Below are positions 22,135 through 29,960 of a stretch of 64,000 bases of DNA, piece by piece. The notes beneath the pieces are model-generated. The model was not told where the DNA came from and did no database searches. It saw only the letters and a list, made by a program, of their open reading frames with translations. The stretch is from NCBI GenBank assembly GCA_015067435.1, contig SVMM01000005.1:124001-188000 (forward strand), in the 5' to 3' direction. Origin of the DNA: Oscillospiraceae bacterium. Its GTDB lineage: Bacteria > Bacillota > Clostridia > Oscillospirales > Oscillospiraceae. Every line of letters starts with the position of its first letter. Position 1 is the first letter of the stretch. The translations under genes were made by a program, and so were the position numbers.

Positions 22135-23193
22135 TTGGATCTTGCAATATCTGTTGATCAGAAGCAACTCAAGGATGTGCTTCTGAACGTCGCTACCGTG
22201 CGCCCCGTGTTCATTTGGGGCGCGCCCGGTATCGGCAAATCCGCTATTGTAGAGGAGTTCGCGGAGGAGGTCGGACTCGAATGCGTGTCCCTGCTCGGCA
22301 GCCAGCTCGCGCCAGAGGACATCATCGGCGTGCCGCAGATCGTGGACGGGCGCAGCGTGTTCTGCCCGCCGCGCATGATCGCGCGCTCGGAGCCGTACTG
22401 CCTGTTCCTTGACGAGCTCAACGCCTGCTCGCAGGAGGTACAGAAGGCGTTCTACAGCCTGATTCTGGAGCGCCGCATCGGCGAGTACCGCATGCCGGAA
22501 GGCTCCATCGTCATCGGCGCGGGCAACCGCGCGCAGGACAACGCCATCACCAAGCCGATGTCCTCAGCGCTCCTGAACCGCATGTTCCACGTCGAGATGC
22601 ACGCGAATGCGCGCAACTGGCTGGAGTGGGCGTCGGCAAACGGCATCCACCGCTATGTCTACGACTACATCAGTACCCGCCCGGATCAGCTTTGGAGCAA
22701 GCCCCCGAAGACGGAGGAGCCGTTCTCCACGCCGCGCAGCTGGCATATGCTCAGCGACGCTATCACGAGCTACGGCGACAATATCGGCATGGAGGAGCTC
22801 CGCGTGCTCGCAAACGGCTGTCTGACCGCGGCTCACGCGACGCAGTTTCTTGCCTATGTGCGTCAGGTGCGCGGGCAGTACTCGCTCAAGCGCATTCTCT
22901 CCGGCGAGCAGCGCTGGCCGGACAAGCCCGAGGACCGCGATGTCCTGTACTTCCTCGCCCAGAGCCTGCGCGCCCAGCTCCTTCGCGAGCTGCCGCAGAG
23001 CAAGGGCAATATCAGCGGCGCAACAATGAAGCTCGCGCTCCGCGCCAAGGAACTGATCGCGGAACTTGCCGCCATCAGCCCCGAGGTGGCGCAGATGTCG
23101 ATCACGCCGGAGGACGGTGAAAGCCTGCCCGGCTGGTTTGTTGTCGAGGCGGTGCGCGATATTCCCGTGCTCGCCAAGCGGAGGGGCGCATGA
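22135..23193 (+). CDS. MoxR-type AAA+ ATPase
   Basis: A 352-residue AAA+ ATPase of the MoxR class. Walker A is GAPGIGKSA (about residues 29-37), Walker B is LFLDELNACS (about 91), sensor 1 is VIGAGNRAQDN, and RMFHVEMHA and the arginine-containing helices follow. The start is taken as TTG 22135 behind GGGAGGA; an upstream TTG at 22120 would place the site inside the gene. MoxR ATPases act with VWA proteins to remodel or insert cofactors into partner complexes. It overlaps the metallopeptidase/VWA gene by 4 bp (ATGA), confirming a functional pair. Confidence 0.9.
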   Translation: MDLAISVDQKQLKDVLLNVATVRPVFIWGAPGIGKSAIVEEFAEEVGLECVSLLGSQLAPEDIIGVPQIVDGRSVFCPPRMIARSEPYCLFLDELNACSQEVQKAFYSLILERRIGEYRMPEGSIVIGAGNRAQDNAITKPMSSALLNRMFHVEMHANARNWLEWASANGIHRYVYDYISTRPDQLWSKPPKTEEPFSTPRSWHMLSDAITSYGDNIGMEELRVLANGCLTAAHATQFLAYVRQVRGQYSLKRILSGEQRWPDKPEDRDVLYFLAQSLRAQLLRELPQSKGNISGATMKLALRAKELIAELAAISPEVAQMSITPEDGESLPGWFVVEAVRDIPVLAKRRGA

Positions 23194-24956
23194 GCAGGAA
23201 GAAGGTCAAGGAAAAGAAGCCAAAAGAGCCCGAGTATCAGAAGGCACTCAAGCATCTCCGCACCAGCGTTCTGCGCGGCGTTGAGTACGAAACCGCAGTG
23301 CATTGCGACAACAACTACCCGATGTCGAAAAACGACTGGGCATATGTCACCAGCGAAGGCAGGCTCTATCTGAATCCCAACCGTGAAGCACCCGCGGCAG
23401 AATGGGAGTATGTCATCGCGCATTGCCTGCTGCATCTCGGCATGGGGCATCTCCGGCAGGATCGGCTGAACGACCCTGCATGGCTGTGCGCCTGCGACTT
23501 GGTAGTGACCAGATTCCTGCGCGACAGCAAAATTGGCCGCGTGCCATATGAGTACCTTGCCGAGCTGCCGATCTCCGCAAAAGGTGAGGAGCAGGCGTAT
23601 GATCAGTTGAAATTGCTGCCGCAGGATCGCTGGGGTGCGTCGTTCAGCACGATGACCAACGGACGCCCCGACATGGTCTGGACAGGAAAACCGGAAGAAG
23701 ACTTCGAGCAGCTGCTCGCGGACTCGTTTCTCGACGCGATGCGCAATTCCGTGCGCGAGGCGGCCGGGCTTGAGCCGGAGGACGATGAAAGAACATGGCA
23801 GGGGCTGTATCCCTGCAAGCTCGCGCGGGACTGGTTCATCTCCAGCTACCCGCTGCTCGGCGCAGTCGCCGCGGACTTCCGCTTCATTGTCGACAAGGCA
23901 GTCGCGCGGCGTCTGGACATCGAGATCGCGGCGGTCTCCCCACAGATGAAGGAGATCTACATCAACCCGATTGCGAATCTGACACAGGAGGAGTGGAAGT
24001 TCGTTCTTGCGCACGAGTTCCTGCACGCGGCGCTGCGCCATGACGCGCGCTGCGAAGACCGGGAACCGACGCTCTGGAACGTCGCCTGCGACGTTGTCAT
24101 CAACGCGTGGCTTCTCGAAATGGGCGTCGGTGAGATGCCGGAATGTGTCCTCTATGAAGAACGGTTCAAGGATATGCCGGCGGAAACCGTTTACGACATG
24201 GTCTGCCAGAACATCCGCTACTATAAGGGCATCTGCCCGGACGACCTCATCTACGGAGACGGCGGCTGGTGGGTCACGCTCAACGGCGCGCAGGTGGACG
24301 CGTTCTACCGTTCCGCGCTCCAGCAGGGGCTTGAATACCATCGGAGCAAGTGCCGCGGCATCCTGCCCGGCAACCTGATCGAGGAGATCTATGCGCTGAG
24401 CCGGCCGCCGATCCACTGGGATGTGGAGCTGGCCAGGTGGTTCGACGAGCAGTTCGAGCCGATTGAGAAGCATCGCACCTATGCCCGCATGAACCGCCGC
24501 CAGAGCGCGACGCCGGATATCCCGCGCCCCGCGTGGCGAATGGAGGAGGAAGCGGTCGAACAGCGCATCTTCGGCGTGTTGCTCGACACCTCCGGCTCCA
24601 TGGAGCGTTCCCTGCTTGCTGCGGCGCTCGGCACCATCGCAAGCTATGCCGAGGCGCGGGACGTTCACAATGTGCGCGTCGTGTTCTGCGACGCCGCGGC
24701 GTACGACCAGGGCGTGATGCGCCCCGAGGACATCGCAGGCGCAGTGAAGATCCGCGGGCGCGGCGGCACCGTGCTCCAGCCGGGCATCGACCTGCTGGAC
24801 GCGGATGAGAAGTTCCCGAAAGATGCGCCGCTGCTGATCATCACGGACGGGTATTGCGACCGCCTGACGCTCCGTAACCGCAAGCACGCCTATCTGGTCC
24901 CGTGGGGCAACCGGCTGCCGTTCCCGCCGAAGGGGCCGGTGTTCCGAATGAAATAG
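23190..24956 (+). CDS. VWA protein with duplicated metallopeptidase-like domain
   Basis: A 588-residue partner of the MoxR ATPase. A predicted metallopeptidase domain (DUF2201-like) at about residues 200-330 carries HEFLH (275-279) in EEWKFVLAHEFLHAALRHD, followed by LWNVACDVVINAWL. An N-terminal copy at about 65-140 (AEWEYVIAHCLLHLGMGHL, then WLCACDLVVTRFL) has the same layout, but its HCLLH lacks the catalytic Glu. The C terminus (about 455-588) is a VWA-like domain with MIDAS motif DTSGS (466-470), and DGYCDR near the end. Proposed role: a protease-linked chaperone pair in the cytoplasm. Peptidase activity is inferred from the motif only. Confidence 0.85.
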   Translation: MSRKKVKEKKPKEPEYQKALKHLRTSVLRGVEYETAVHCDNNYPMSKNDWAYVTSEGRLYLNPNREAPAAEWEYVIAHCLLHLGMGHLRQDRLNDPAWLCACDLVVTRFLRDSKIGRVPYEYLAELPISAKGEEQAYDQLKLLPQDRWGASFSTMTNGRPDMVWTGKPEEDFEQLLADSFLDAMRNSVREAAGLEPEDDERTWQGLYPCKLARDWFISSYPLLGAVAADFRFIVDKAVARRLDIEIAAVSPQMKEIYINPIANLTQEEWKFVLAHEFLHAALRHDARCEDREPTLWNVACDVVINAWLLEMGVGEMPECVLYEERFKDMPAETVYDMVCQNIRYYKGICPDDLIYGDGGWWVTLNGAQVDAFYRSALQQGLEYHRSKCRGILPGNLIEEIYALSRPPIHWDVELARWFDEQFEPIEKHRTYARMNRRQSATPDIPRPAWRMEEEAVEQRIFGVLLDTSGSMERSLLAAALGTIASYAEARDVHNVRVVFCDAAAYDQGVMRPEDIAGAVKIRGRGGTVLQPGIDLLDADEKFPKDAPLLIITDGYCDRLTLRNRKHAYLVPWGNRLPFPPKGPVFRMK

Positions 24957-25001
24957 AGGGTTCGGGAACCGAGCGAAACAGAAGATTATACTACAGGTTT
25001 A

Positions 25002-25030
25002 TAGACACGACGCAACTTCTGTGTTATAGT
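25002..25030 (+). promoter_or_regulatory. Promoter upstream of small ORF/XRE unit
   Basis: TAGACA, 17-bp spacer, TATAGT, about 45 nt before the ATG of the 44-codon frame at 25075. Confidence 0.7.
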
Positions 25031-25074
25031 GCCGATAGTAACAAGGGCGAGCTGCCCGGAAAGGAAACAAGACA

Positions 25075-25209
25075 ATGATCGACATCCGCACCATCAAGGG
25101 TCTCGAATATGGTAAAGAGCTGTACGAGCTTCAGGGTAAGCTGTACGGTTGCTTGTCATGCCCATATGAGACCAATGAACTGCGTGTCGGATCATCGCGA
25201 GCCCGGTAA
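25075..25209 (+). CDS. 44-residue small protein
   Basis: ATG 25075 behind GGAAAGGAAACAAGACA opens a frame of 44 codons (MIDIRTIKGLEYGKELYELQ, then GKLYGCLSCPYET, ending RVGSSRAR). It has its own promoter at 25002 and a terminator at 25237. A CxxC pair (CLSC) may bind metal. No family is recognised. It could instead be a leader peptide for the XRE gene downstream. Confidence 0.5.
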   Translation: MIDIRTIKGLEYGKELYELQGKLYGCLSCPYETNELRVGSSRAR

Positions 25210-25236
25210 CGGGAAAGCGCATCATGAGATCCTTCG

Positions 25237-25270
25237 AGCCGCTTGTCTCATATGAGGCGAGCGGCTTTTT
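25237..25270 (+). terminator. Terminator between small ORF and XRE gene
   Basis: AGCCGCT (25237-25243) pairs with AGCGGCT (25260-25266), with an inner CTCATATGAG palindrome, followed by TTTTT. It lies only 33 nt before the XRE start codon, so it may act as an attenuator. Confidence 0.85.
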
Positions 25271-25302
25271 CACGTTCAAAACCAGGAAAGAAGGATACTC
25301 AG

Positions 25303-25557
25303 ATGACTGATTTGCCAACAATTGACATGATCGCAACGGGAGCCAATATCACGGCCATGCGTCAGCGAGCCGGACTCTCGGTGCGGGATTTGCAGGATAT
25401 CTTCGGATTCTCTACGCCGCAAGCCATTTACAAGTGGCAGCGCGGCGACGCCATGCCGACGCTCGACAACATCGTAGTGCTCGCAGCGGTCTTTGGCGTG
25501 ACCGTCGATGATATCCTGGTGTTTCGGGAGCGGCCCAAGCTCCGGGTAATCGCTTAA
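25303..25557 (+). CDS. XRE-family HTH regulator, copy 2
   Basis: An 84-residue protein consisting of one XRE HTH: GANITAMRQRAGLSVRDLQD, then IFGFSTPQAIYKWQRGDAMP, then LDNIVVLAAVFGVTVDDIL. It is a close paralogue of the 21645 regulator, with identical LSVRDLQ and AIYKWQRG cores. ATG 25303 follows AAAGAAGGATACTCAG; the frame upstream runs through the terminator and is not used. It precedes the second tRNA block. A role in controlling the island is plausible but unproven. Confidence 0.88.
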   Translation: MTDLPTIDMIATGANITAMRQRAGLSVRDLQDIFGFSTPQAIYKWQRGDAMPTLDNIVVLAAVFGVTVDDILVFRERPKLRVIA

Positions 25558-25581
25558 TCCGCCTGGCAACGGGCGGAGCAT

Positions 25582-25658
25582 GATGCCATAGTCGAATTGG
25601 CTAAGACGCCGGCCCTTCAAGCCGGAGATTCCGGGTTCAAGCCCCGGTGGCATCACCA
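25582..25658 (+). tRNA. tRNA-Glu(TTC) with C33
   Basis: Acceptor GATGCCA/TGGCATC, anticodon stem CCGGC/GCCGG, loop CCTTCAA: position 33 is C, whereas the sister Glu(CTC) tRNA at 25742 has T33. CCA encoded. Confidence 0.9.
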
Positions 25659-25662
25659 ACAT

Positions 25663-25738
25663 GCGGCTGTAACTCAACTGGAAGAGTGCCTGCCTTCCAA
25701 GCAGGATGCTGCGGGTTCAACTCCCGTCAGTCGCTCCA
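25663..25738 (+). tRNA. tRNA-Gly(TCC)
   Basis: Acceptor GCGGCTG/CAGTCGC, anticodon loop CTTCCAA between CCTGC and GCAGG, T loop TTCAACT, CCA encoded. Confidence 0.92.
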
Positions 25739-25741
25739 TAT

Positions 25742-25818
25742 GGTGCCATAGTCGAATTGGCTAAGACGCCAGCCTCTCAAGCTGGAGAGTCCGGGTTCGA
25801 TCCCCGGTGGCATCACCA
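25742..25818 (+). tRNA. tRNA-Glu(CTC)
   Basis: Acceptor GGTGCCA/TGGCATC, anticodon loop CTCTCAA between CCAGC and GCTGG, CCA encoded. A near duplicate of the Glu(TTC) gene. Confidence 0.92.
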
Positions 25819-25822
25819 ATAT

Positions 25823-25897
25823 GTGCCATTAGCTCAATGGTAGAGCAGCGCCCTTTTAAGGCGAGGGTTCCGGGTTCGAGTCCCGGGTGGCGCACCA
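25823..25897 (+). tRNA. tRNA-Lys(TTT)
   Basis: Acceptor GTGCCAT/GTGGCGC with two wobble pairs, anticodon loop CTTTTAA between GCGCC and GGCGA, T arm CCGGG/CCCGG, CCA encoded. Confidence 0.91.
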
Positions 25898-25900
25898 TAT

Positions 25901-25976
25901 GCGTCCTTAGCTCAGATGGAAGAGCAGCCGGCCCTTAACCGGCAGGCCCTCGGTTCGAACCCGAGAGGGCGCACCA
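25901..25976 (+). tRNA. tRNA-Lys(CTT) with C33
   Basis: Acceptor GCGTCCT/AGGGCGC, anticodon stem GCCGG/CCGGC, loop CCCTTAA: position 33 is C. CCA encoded. Confidence 0.88.
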
Positions 25977-25980
25977 ACAT

Positions 25981-26070
25981 GTACCGATGGTGGAACTGGT
26001 AGACACGCAGGGTTGAGGTCCCTGTGACCCGAAAGGGTTCATGCGAGTTCGAGTCTCGCTCGGTACACCA
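25981..26070 (+). tRNA. tRNA-Leu(GAG)
   Basis: Acceptor GTACCGA/TCGGTAC, anticodon loop TTGAGGT between CAGGG and CCCTG, class II variable arm ACCCGAAAGGGT, CCA encoded. Confidence 0.93.
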
Positions 26071-26076
26071 AAATAT

Positions 26077-26161
26077 GCACGGGTGGTGGAACTGGAATAC
26101 ACACCGGTCTCAGACACCGGGCCTCCGGGCGCTGCGGGTTCGACTCCCGCCCCGTGCACCA
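26077..26161 (+). tRNA. tRNA-Leu(CAG)
   Basis: Acceptor GCACGGG/CCCGTGC, anticodon loop CTCAGAC between CCGGT and ACCGG, class II variable arm, CCA encoded. Confidence 0.92.
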
Positions 26162-26164
26162 TAT

Positions 26165-26251
26165 GGGCAGGTAGCGAATCGGCAAACGCGGCGGACTGTA
26201 AATCCGCTCCCTTCGCGGGGGTAGTGGGCTCGACACCCACCCTGCCCACCA
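26165..26251 (+). tRNA. tRNA-Tyr(GTA)
   Basis: Acceptor GGGCAGG/CCTGCCC, anticodon loop CTGTAAA between GCGGA and TCCGC, class II variable arm TCCCTTCGCGGGGG, CCA encoded. Last tRNA of the island. Confidence 0.93.
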
Positions 26252-26321
26252 AAAAAGGCTCGGAAGGTCGATGCAGGAATCACAGGCAGTGCGGAATGAA
26301 CACCTGTTCTAATTGGCAATC

Positions 26322-26876
26322 TCAATACTCATATGGATAATACATGGCCTTGGAGAACTGGTGAATGATCTCAATGATGTGCTCTTTCGGAGCATTCATC
26401 CCGCTTTTCAGCCATTCCAAAATCAGATTCAAAACACCGGTGTTCTGGAAGTATGCCGGGTAATACCATTTCGGGTCGTCTTGCGACCCCAAGGTGATCT
26501 TCACATGAGCGCTTACGATATCCGCGCGAAACAGATCGCTGTCCTCGCAGGTGCACAGCCTTCGCAGCGTGTCGTTTGACAGAAAAGCATCCAGATAGAT
26601 GGCGATCCGCCTGCGATGGATGCCGCCATCCTCCGTCATGTCCAGAGGACTCCGGTTCACGCTGTCGCACACCTCCGCAACACAATCAAACACGATATCT
26701 CTGATCAGATCGTCCATGTAACCGTAGTGCGCATAAAAGCTGGAACGGTTCAGCCTGGCTGCCCGACAGAGCTCCACCACTGTGATTTCGTGGGGCGAAC
26801 GGGATTCCATCAGCGCGATAAAGGTTGATTTCAGCAACGTCTTTGTTCTGACGATCCTTTTCTTTCTCAGATCCAT
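26322..26876 (-). CDS. TetR/AcrR family transcriptional regulator
   Basis: A 184-residue repressor starting MDLRKKRIVRTKTLLKSTFI. The HTH (HEITVVELCRAARLNRSSFY, then AHYGYMDDLI) lies at about residues 25-62, followed by a helical domain (IYLDAFLSNDTLRRLCTC). ATG 26876 follows TGGAGGGCGTC; the longer frame start lies in the operator. It is divergent from the SDR gene, and a palindromic operator between them places the pair under its control. The inducer is unknown. Confidence 0.9.
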   Translation of the reverse strand: MDLRKKRIVRTKTLLKSTFIALMESRSPHEITVVELCRAARLNRSSFYAHYGYMDDLIRDIVFDCVAEVCDSVNRSPLDMTEDGGIHRRRIAIYLDAFLSNDTLRRLCTCEDSDLFRADIVSAHVKITLGSQDDPKWYYPAYFQNTGVLNLILEWLKSGMNAPKEHIIEIIHQFSKAMYYPYEY

Positions 26877-26888
26877 GACGCCCTCCAT

Positions 26889-26912
26889 AAAAACCGACAA
26901 ATGTCGGTTTTT
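26889..26912. promoter_or_regulatory. TetR operator, 11-bp inverted repeat
   Basis: AAAAACCGACA-AA-TGTCGGTTTTT, perfect 11-bp arms with a 2-bp centre. It lies between tetR and the SDR promoter. Confidence 0.85.
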
Positions 26913-26917
26913 GTTTG

Positions 26918-26946
26918 TTGTCTCCGATTGTATCAGCCTGTATAAT
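26918..26946 (+). promoter_or_regulatory. Promoter for the SDR gene
   Basis: TTGTCT, 17-bp spacer, TATAAT, just downstream of the TetR operator. A further inverted repeat GTGACA...TGTCAC (26958-26982) lies in the 5' leader. Confidence 0.75.
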
Positions 26947-26994
26947 CCTTGTAAAGGGTGACATGACTATAAAAAGTGTCACTGGAAAGGAAAT

Positions 26995-27762
26995 ATGAAC
27001 ATCATGAGACTGGAAAACAAAGCCATTGTGGTCACCGGCGCTTCCTCCGGCATGGGAAAATCCATTGTTGAGCTGTTCGTAAAGGAAGGCGCGTCCGTCG
27101 TAGCGGTCGCACGCCGCGCCGAGCGTCTGGCTGCGCTGGCGGAAGAGCTGGCAAACGCGCCGGGCAAGATCGTTCCGTTCACCGGAGACGTCTCCAAAAA
27201 AGAGGATTGCGACGGCATGATCGATGCCTGCGTCAGCAATTTCGGCAAGCTGGACGTTCTGGTCAACAACGCCGGCGTTATGGACAATATGGCGGCGGTC
27301 GCCAACTTCTCCGATGAGAAATACGAGTATGTGATGGGCATCAATGTTTACGGTCCGCTTGCCGCCACGCGCAAGGCGGTGCAGGTCTTCCTCGCGCAGG
27401 GCAACGGAGGCAACATTATCACGGTGTCCTCCTTTGGTGCCCAGCATCAGGCTGCCGGCGTGGTTTACGGTGCGTCCAAGGCTGCCGTGAATGCCATCGT
27501 CCGTCACACCGCGTTCACCTACCTCAAAGATGGCATCCGCAGCAACGCCATCGCCCCCGGGGGCATCAATACGGAGATTGGCGCTGCGATGGGTATGCCC
27601 GACCCGGACGGATACGGTCGTATTCAGGGGATTCTCGGCATGAATCCCGGAATGGGAGAGGGCACGGACATCGCAAAAGCGGCTCTGTTCCTCGCCAGCG
27701 ATGAGTCCCGCTTCGTCAACGGCCAGATCCTGGGCGTTGACGGCGGATGGAGCGCGCTGTAA
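26995..27762 (+). CDS. Short-chain dehydrogenase/reductase (SDR)
   Basis: A 255-residue classical SDR oxidoreductase. It has the NAD(P) motif TGASSGMGK (about residues 14-22), an Asp in FTGDVSKKED, LVNNAGV, catalytic Ser in ITVSSFG, and the YGASK Tyr/Lys pair, and ends with a typical IAPGGINTEI and VNGQILGVDGGWSAL. NADP preference is suggested by ARRAER after the second strand. It acts in the cytoplasm on an unknown alcohol or ketone, and its promoter is next to the TetR operator, so the substrate may be the inducer. ATG follows CTGGAAAGGAAAT. Confidence 0.92.
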   Translation: MNIMRLENKAIVVTGASSGMGKSIVELFVKEGASVVAVARRAERLAALAEELANAPGKIVPFTGDVSKKEDCDGMIDACVSNFGKLDVLVNNAGVMDNMAAVANFSDEKYEYVMGINVYGPLAATRKAVQVFLAQGNGGNIITVSSFGAQHQAAGVVYGASKAAVNAIVRHTAFTYLKDGIRSNAIAPGGINTEIGAAMGMPDPDGYGRIQGILGMNPGMGEGTDIAKAALFLASDESRFVNGQILGVDGGWSAL

Positions 27763-27790
27763 CCGAATAATTATTTGCTGACTTATCAAC

Positions 27791-27826
27791 CATGGGCAGA
27801 GCGGTCATATCACCGTTCTGCCCATG
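27791..27826. terminator. Hairpin between convergent genes
   Basis: CATGGGCAGAGCGGT pairs with ACCGTTCTGCCCATG over a 6-nt loop with one G-T wobble. It separates the SDR gene and the convergent LysR gene; no strong U-tract. Confidence 0.65.
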
Positions 27827-27952
27827 ATTGCTTGACGGACATATACCAAATAGCTGCCCTAGCAGCAAGGCGACTGCATACTTGAATACTACCGACCCAA
27901 AGTGCACGATAGTAACGAAGAACTGTGCTATGCAGCCAGACGCGAATTCCTG

Positions 27953-28825
27953 TTAATGCTGAAATGAAAAGGAATCTTCCGCCATCGCGAGAAACATCGT
28001 TGCCGCGGGAGAAAGCCGCTCCCTGCGAGGAACCGCAATGCCGATCTCAATGATCTGCGGCGGCTCAAGCGGCAGAGCGCATACCTGATTTGGAACCGAA
28101 GATGCGAAAAGCGCGTTGTCCACCGTGACCCCCAGTCCAGCCTCCACCATGTGATACACGGCGTAGGTGTCGCGGCAAGAAAAGCGTACGTTCGGTTCGA
28201 CAGCATTCTGCTTCAGATAGCGGGAGCAGTCGGTCTCCACCTCGGGATGGAGCATGATGAACGGCTCGCGCCGCAGGTCGTCCAACATAACGAATCTCTG
28301 CTCCGCAAGCGGATGCTCCGTTGATACCAGCGCGACGAGTGGGTCCTCGACCAGCGGCATCCAGTCGAAATCCCCGTCGCGTCGGCTGATGATGCAAAAG
28401 TCCGCCTCGCGCCGATCAACCTTTTGCGCGAGCTCCGTACTCATGCCTTCCAACAGTCCCAGATGGATGTTCGGATGCTCTTTGCTGAACGCCGCCATCA
28501 GGCGCGAGAGCTTCCGAAAGAACGCGGGATACGGCGTGCCGACATAAACCTCGCCGCTTTCCACGCCGCGCAGGGCGTCGGCAATGTGCGCGCCGCGCTC
28601 CGCCTCCGCCGTGAGGCTGCGGAAATGCGACAGCAGGTGTTCGCACTCCCGCGTCGGACGCAAGCCCTCCCGTGAGCGGATTAGCAGAGGGAAACCCATC
28701 TCCGATTCCAGCGACGCCATCATGCGACTTATACCGGACGGAGTGTAACCCAGATCATCCGCCGCGGCGGACAGGCTTCCCAGTTCCAGTGCCCGAAGCA
28801 GGGCGCTGACTTTTTCGGTGTCCAT
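27953..28825 (-). CDS. LysR-family transcriptional regulator
   Basis: A 290-residue LysR regulator. The HTH occupies about residues 1-60 (VSALLRALELGSLSAAADDL, then GYTPSGISRMMASLESEMG), followed by a periplasmic-binding-fold effector domain (VYVGTPYPAFFRKLSRLMAA, and others). ATG 28825 follows GAGGAAACTGCAA; the ORF start at 28840 is GTG within that site. It diverges from the DMT transporter gene 87 nt away, so it probably controls that transporter. Confidence 0.9.
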   Translation of the reverse strand: MDTEKVSALLRALELGSLSAAADDLGYTPSGISRMMASLESEMGFPLLIRSREGLRPTRECEHLLSHFRSLTAEAERGAHIADALRGVESGEVYVGTPYPAFFRKLSRLMAAFSKEHPNIHLGLLEGMSTELAQKVDRREADFCIISRRDGDFDWMPLVEDPLVALVSTEHPLAEQRFVMLDDLRREPFIMLHPEVETDCSRYLKQNAVEPNVRFSCRDTYAVYHMVEAGLGVTVDNALFASSVPNQVCALPLEPPQIIEIGIAVPRRERLSPAATMFLAMAEDSFSFQH

Positions 28826-28912
28826 TTGCAGTTTCCTCACAGCATCCTTGATTTATTTTCGCTTTACACAAAGATAAACCCGTGCTATGGTTTTGTCAAG
28901 GAGGTGAGGCTA

Positions 28913-29818
28913 ATGTCCTACAGGAAAGCGGAAGCGCTGCTCGCAACGGTCATCATCGCCCGCGCGACCTCGCTGCTGATTGTAAAAGCGTGCCTCGGCG
29001 CTTTTTCCACGTTCAATCTGATGGCGCTTCGGTTCGGTATTGCGTTTTTCTGCCTGCTCCCGCTTGTTTGGGGACGGCTGCGGGAGATCCGGCACGACAC
29101 GCTGCTGCGCGGCGGCGCGATGGGGACCGTGTTCTTCGTCATCATCGCTATAGAACTGCAAGGACTTCGCATAACCGATTCCTCCGCGGTGGTCGCGTTT
29201 TTGGAGAACACCGCCATCGTGCTGGTGCCGCTGGCTGAAGCGGCGCTTCACAGGCGGTTCCCCTGTCGGAAGAATCTCATCTGCGCGGCGCTCGCGCTGC
29301 TGGGCGTTGGATTTCTCCTGCTGCGCGGTGGCAGATTTGAGCTGACGGTTGGCGTGCTCGTCTGCATGGGGACTGCGCTGCTCTACACAGCGTACATCAT
29401 CCTGACCGACCGGCTTTCCCACCGGGACGATCCGCTGCTGCTCGGATTCCTCGCCATCGGTGTCGTGGGCGCGCTTTCAACAGCGGCGAGCTTCCTCTTT
29501 GAAGCGCCGCGTTTGCCGGAGCCGCCTCGCGAATGGATCGGCATCCTGCTGCTTGCCGTCGTGTGCAGCAGCATCGGCACGGCGCTCCAGCCGCTCGCGC
29601 AGCGGTATGTTCCAAGCGAAAAGGCATGTGTATTCTGCGCGCTTAACCCGCTTGCCACCTGTGTCATGGGATGGCTGTTTCTAAACGAGTGGCAGGGCGT
29701 CAGCGGCGTGATCGGCGCGGCGCTGATTTTGGCAAGTATCGTATTTTCCTGCGCGAAGGAAGATGCCGTATGCGCCGCTAAAAGCGGGAGAAGCAGAGTT
29801 GCAGCATTGAAATCATGA
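28913..29818 (+). CDS. EamA/DMT-superfamily transporter
   Basis: A 301-residue membrane protein with ten predicted helices in two EamA repeats. The first repeat has SLLIVKACLGAFSTFNLMAL and VVAFLENTAIVLVPLAEAAL; the second has LLYTAYIILTDRL and GTALQPLAQRYVPSEKACVF, then LNPLATCVMGWLFLNEWQG. DMT transporters usually export amino acids, nucleotides or drugs in antiport with ions. ATG 28913 follows AAGGAGGTGAGGCTA, a very strong site. Divergent from LysR; a terminator follows at 29833. Confidence 0.92.
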   Translation: MSYRKAEALLATVIIARATSLLIVKACLGAFSTFNLMALRFGIAFFCLLPLVWGRLREIRHDTLLRGGAMGTVFFVIIAIELQGLRITDSSAVVAFLENTAIVLVPLAEAALHRRFPCRKNLICAALALLGVGFLLLRGGRFELTVGVLVCMGTALLYTAYIILTDRLSHRDDPLLLGFLAIGVVGALSTAASFLFEAPRLPEPPREWIGILLLAVVCSSIGTALQPLAQRYVPSEKACVFCALNPLATCVMGWLFLNEWQGVSGVIGAALILASIVFSCAKEDAVCAAKSGRSRVAALKS

Positions 29819-29832
29819 TACTACGGAAAGAC

Positions 29833-29870
29833 AAAGAGGCACCTGCATGTTGAGCGGCAGGTGTCTCTTT
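29833..29870 (+). terminator. Terminator after DMT gene
   Basis: AAAGAGGCACCTGC (29833-29846) pairs with GCAGGTGTCTCTTT (29857-29870), with the closing TTT and GTAATGC behind. Confidence 0.85.
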
Positions 29871-29960
29871 GTAATGCTTTAGCAAATTGACGGTTCTGTA
29901 TCTTGACGCGGTGTAGTCGAAGGCCCCGGTTATTATTGGAAACGAATTAACAGATAATAC

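Noticed and set aside
22863-24887. Minus-strand frame of 674 codons
   Set aside because: Antisense of the MoxR and metallopeptidase/VWA genes; composition typical of GC-rich shadows.
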